Source: Spirosoma arboris
GTDB taxonomy: Bacteria; Bacteroidota; Bacteroidia; Cytophagales; Spirosomataceae
Length of the DNA stretch: 64,000 nt
Assembly (NCBI RefSeq): GCF_009754945.1
Contig: NZ_WPIN01000004.1
Span: 62,001-126,000, forward strand
Direction: 5' to 3'
Notes under the pieces: generated by a model
What the model was told of the DNA's origin: nothing
Databases searched by the model: none
The model's input: the letters and a program-made list of their open reading frames with translations, nothing else
Shown here: positions 61,816-64,000 of the stretch, piece by piece
How the letters are laid out: each line of letters begins with the position of its first letter
Numbering within the stretch: position 1 is the stretch's first letter
Position numbers and translations under genes: made by a program

Positions 61816-63750
61816 TCAGGTCAATTCGGTTAACAGCTGTAGCCGGGTTCCCATACCAGGTGAGGACTGAACCTCCAGCGATCCACCCATCGCTTCGGCC
61901 CGCTGCTTCATACTGGTCTGCCCGGTACGTTCACTGGGTTGTGCCATGTCAAAGCCGCGCCCATTGTCTTCAATCACGACCTGAAGCTTACTGTCTTTTC
62001 GTTCAAACCGAACGGTAGCCTCCGTAGCTTCCGAATATTTAATCAGATTATTAATTGCTTCTTTACCAATCAAATACAAGCTACGCCGAACTTCCATCGA
62101 AATTGGCGCTGCCTCTAAAGTTGGGTCTGTCACGAATAAAAATCGAATATCCTTCGACTCCATCAATGGCTGGGCATATTCCTGAAGCCGCATCGCAATA
62201 CGTTGTAAGGAATCATTGCCGGGATTGATGGTCCAGATAATCTCATCGATGGATTCGAGAATCTGGCGGGCATCGGTGTAGATCTTTTGCACCATTTTCT
62301 GAGCCGTTTCGGGTCGGTTCTGGCTCAGTAACCTATCGGTATGACCACTCAGCATTGAGATACTACTCAACGTACTACCTACTTCATCGTGGAGGTCATG
62401 GGCAATCTGCTTGCGCAACCTTTGGGCTTCTTCGAGCCGTTGGAACTTGGATCGGTTGAGTAACCAGGCGCTTACACTAGCCCCCAACAGGAGCAACAAC
62501 ACACTACCAGCAATCAATACATTGGTTCTGAAACGGACACGCTCACTCTCCTGCTGGTTTAGCTTGGCCTGTTGCTGAAGAAGTTTGATTTGGGCTTCTT
62601 TCTTTTCGGTTTCGTACTTGGCCACCATACGCTGTACTTCGGCCGACGTGCGAACGGTAGTCGTGGAATCCATGCGCTGGTTTCGCTCGAGCTGAAAGAC
62701 GTAGGCTTGTTGAAAATCCTTCATGCCGCCGTATAGATTGGCCAGGCCTTGCGTATAGATGGCTATTTTAGTGGCGTCTTCCAATTCATTAGCCAGCGCC
62801 AGTGCCTTTTTCATGTTCAGCTCCGCCAGCTTATAGTCTTTGAGATCTTCATACACCTGACCCAGATTGAAATAATCGGTAGCCATCGCCCCTTTACTTT
62901 CCTGCTTCTTGTTGAGAACCAAAGCCTGCTCTATTGAGTGTTTAGCCTCCTCAAATCGTTTGAGTTCTCGCAAGACTAGGCCTGTGTTGACTAAAATATC
63001 TGCCTGTAACAGCTCTGATTCAGACTCTTTGGCGTGCTTAAGGGCTATCCGGTAATAGGCTAATGCTTTATCGTACTGGTTCAGATCGTCATAACATCTG
63101 CCGATATTCTGTTCGACAATGGCCATGCCGTAAGGTGCGTTTAAATTCCGATTCAGGACGAGTGCCTGTTGAAAATAGCTGATGGCTTCACGCGATCGCC
63201 TGGTATTTTTCAAGGCAAGGCCGACGCCTATGTATGTATCTTCATTTCGAGGCAGAATATTATACTGCTCCTGCATCCGAAGCGAACGCAGGGAAATTTC
63301 GAGTGCTTTTTCGGGCTGATTTACGTTACGATACGCCGTTCCGAGGTTCGTCATCGCGTTTGCCAGTAGGCGTGGGGGCAGCTTATTAGCTCCAGCAATC
63401 GCAAGTGCCTTCTGTAAATACTCCAGGGTCTGTTGTGGTCTACTCGACAAGTAATAATTGGCACCTAAGAAGGTGTTTGCCTGATAGATACCCCGGCCGA
63501 AATTTAACTTAATCGCTAGTTTTTCAGCCACGCGTAGCAACGAATCGGCCCGGTCGTAGTTGGCTCTTGTCTTGGTAGTCAGATTTCCCATTCTGAGCAG
63601 GGCATTCACGTAATTTGTATCAGTTGGCGCGTGGGTTTGAACATAGACTTCCAACGAATCGAGCGATTTGGGTATTTGTGCGATTACGATGTCGCTACGT
63701 AGTAGGGTTAGATAGAGTGTCGTCAGCAGTAAACCGTAAAGGGACTTCAT
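61816..63750 (-). CDS. TPR sensor histidine kinase B (DesK-like)
   Basis: A 644-residue paralogue with signal peptide MKSLYGLLLTTLYLTLLRSD, TPR-like repeats (QALVLNRNLNAPYGM, LADILVNTGLV and similar), one transmembrane helix (VLIAGSVLLLLLGASVSAWLL), DHp IAHDLHDEVGS with phospho-His454, and ATPase domain (NLIKYSEATEATV, IEDNGRGF, PGMGTRLQLL). The stretch from about residue 440 to 540 differs from kinase A at only a few positions, which suggests recent duplication or gene conversion in that part. Upstream lies a third copy 29 bases away. Confidence 0.9.
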   Translation of the reverse strand: MKSLYGLLLTTLYLTLLRSDIVIAQIPKSLDSLEVYVQTHAPTDTNYVNALLRMGNLTTKTRANYDRADSLLRVAEKLAIKLNFGRGIYQANTFLGANYYLSSRPQQTLEYLQKALAIAGANKLPPRLLANAMTNLGTAYRNVNQPEKALEISLRSLRMQEQYNILPRNEDTYIGVGLALKNTRRSREAISYFQQALVLNRNLNAPYGMAIVEQNIGRCYDDLNQYDKALAYYRIALKHAKESESELLQADILVNTGLVLRELKRFEEAKHSIEQALVLNKKQESKGAMATDYFNLGQVYEDLKDYKLAELNMKKALALANELEDATKIAIYTQGLANLYGGMKDFQQAYVFQLERNQRMDSTTTVRTSAEVQRMVAKYETEKKEAQIKLLQQQAKLNQQESERVRFRTNVLIAGSVLLLLLGASVSAWLLNRSKFQRLEEAQRLRKQIAHDLHDEVGSTLSSISMLSGHTDRLLSQNRPETAQKMVQKIYTDARQILESIDEIIWTINPGNDSLQRIAMRLQEYAQPLMESKDIRFLFVTDPTLEAAPISMEVRRSLYLIGKEAINNLIKYSEATEATVRFERKDSKLQVVIEDNGRGFDMAQPSERTGQTSMKQRAEAMGGSLEVQSSPGMGTRLQLLTELT

Positions 63751-63779
63751 TGATTTCAGGTACAGATTAAGATCGTATT

Positions 63780-64000
63780 TTATTCAACAACTGCTGTTGT
63801 CAACACTAATCGGGTACCCTGACCGGGCGTTGATTGTACATCCAATGACCCACCCATTGCTTCAGCTCGTTGTTTCATGCTGGTCTGACCAGTACGTTTA
63901 CTAGGTTGTGCTACATCGAAGCCCCGCCCATTGTCCTGAATCAACACTTCAAGCTGATTATCTCGTCGGGTAAAGCGAACCGTAGCCCGTGTTGCCTGTG
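63780..64000 (-). CDS. TPR-type histidine kinase C, C-terminal fragment (window edge)
   Basis: Only the last 73 codons are in the window; the 5' part lies beyond base 64000. The translation ends with QAEAMGGSLDVQSTPGQGTR and a short tail TTAVVE, and shows IQDNGRGF upstream, i.e. the end of the same ATPase domain as kinases A and B. It is closer in wording to B (RTGQTSMKQRAEAMGGSL). This makes at least three tandem paralogous kinases. Confidence 0.8.
   Translation of the reverse strand, partial: QATRATVRFTRRDNQLEVLIQDNGRGFDVAQPSKRTGQTSMKQRAEAMGGSLDVQSTPGQGTRLVLTTAVVE

Overview
The window looks like chromosomal DNA of a Bacteroidota bacterium, most likely order Cytophagales and possibly Spirosoma or a relative. 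The reasons are the type IX secretion genes porU and porV, Bacteroidota promoters (a TTG-type -33 box about 18-20 nt before TAnnTTTG), the alternate Bacteroidota GlmU, DUF3575-type and FnIII/T9SS surface proteins, almost no Shine-Dalgarno sequences, and two-component kinases with TPR sensor regions. The genus is an inference. I see no phage, IS element, CRISPR array, rRNA or tRNA.

Layout. 0-8.2 kb: a 5'-truncated AIF/ferredoxin-reductase-like flavoprotein, a DnaQ-fold exonuclease, the membrane-arm block nuoK-L-M-N of complex I behind its own promoter (nuoJ is not upstream), and a GtrA-like protein. 8.3-14 kb: a small lipoprotein, a SprT-like metalloprotein, then porU and porV of the type IX secretion system. 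14-21 kb: an M16 peptidase homologue without its zinc motif, plsY, an M20 dipeptidase, a probable DUF1207 protein with a charged repeat region, and purB. 20.8-28.5 kb: two small membrane proteins, a helical unknown protein, alternate GlmU, DNA polymerase III delta', a retropepsin-like protease gene next to rimK, an unknown helical protein and a DUF3575-like protein. 28.7-31.8 kb: a LuxR-type response regulator with its TPR histidine kinase. 31.9-40.4 kb: a TIGR01777 epimerase, a Tat-exported enolase-superfamily protein divergent from two tandem secreted RraA-like proteins, a PpiD-like chaperone/isomerase, a coiled-coil lipoprotein and a redoxin. 40.5-42.7 kb: a 7TM-type histidine kinase.

42.7-57.8 kb (minus strand) is the most unusual part. 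It is a five-gene operon behind a good promoter: a predicted outer-membrane barrel, a 2520-residue secreted giant, a 665-residue FnIII-like protein, an 1135-residue protein with 11 FnIII domains and a T9SS-type C-terminal domain, and a small lipoprotein. Junctions are 16 nt, a 4-nt ATGA overlap, 18 nt, and a second ATGA overlap. It looks like a surface-assembly or adhesion machine that I cannot match to a described system. Upstream on the same strand lie a small secreted protein, a LuxR-type response regulator and three tandem paralogous TPR histidine kinases (the last cut by the window edge), which could regulate it.

A second theme is a set of at least a dozen long imperfect inverted repeats between genes. 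Each is built from its own short, repeated word (for example TGATGAA, GCAGAG, TTACGAA or GAACGA), and most end a few bases before a start codon. One such element appears to have been absorbed into the coding sequence of porU, where its right arm encodes the core of the signal peptide.
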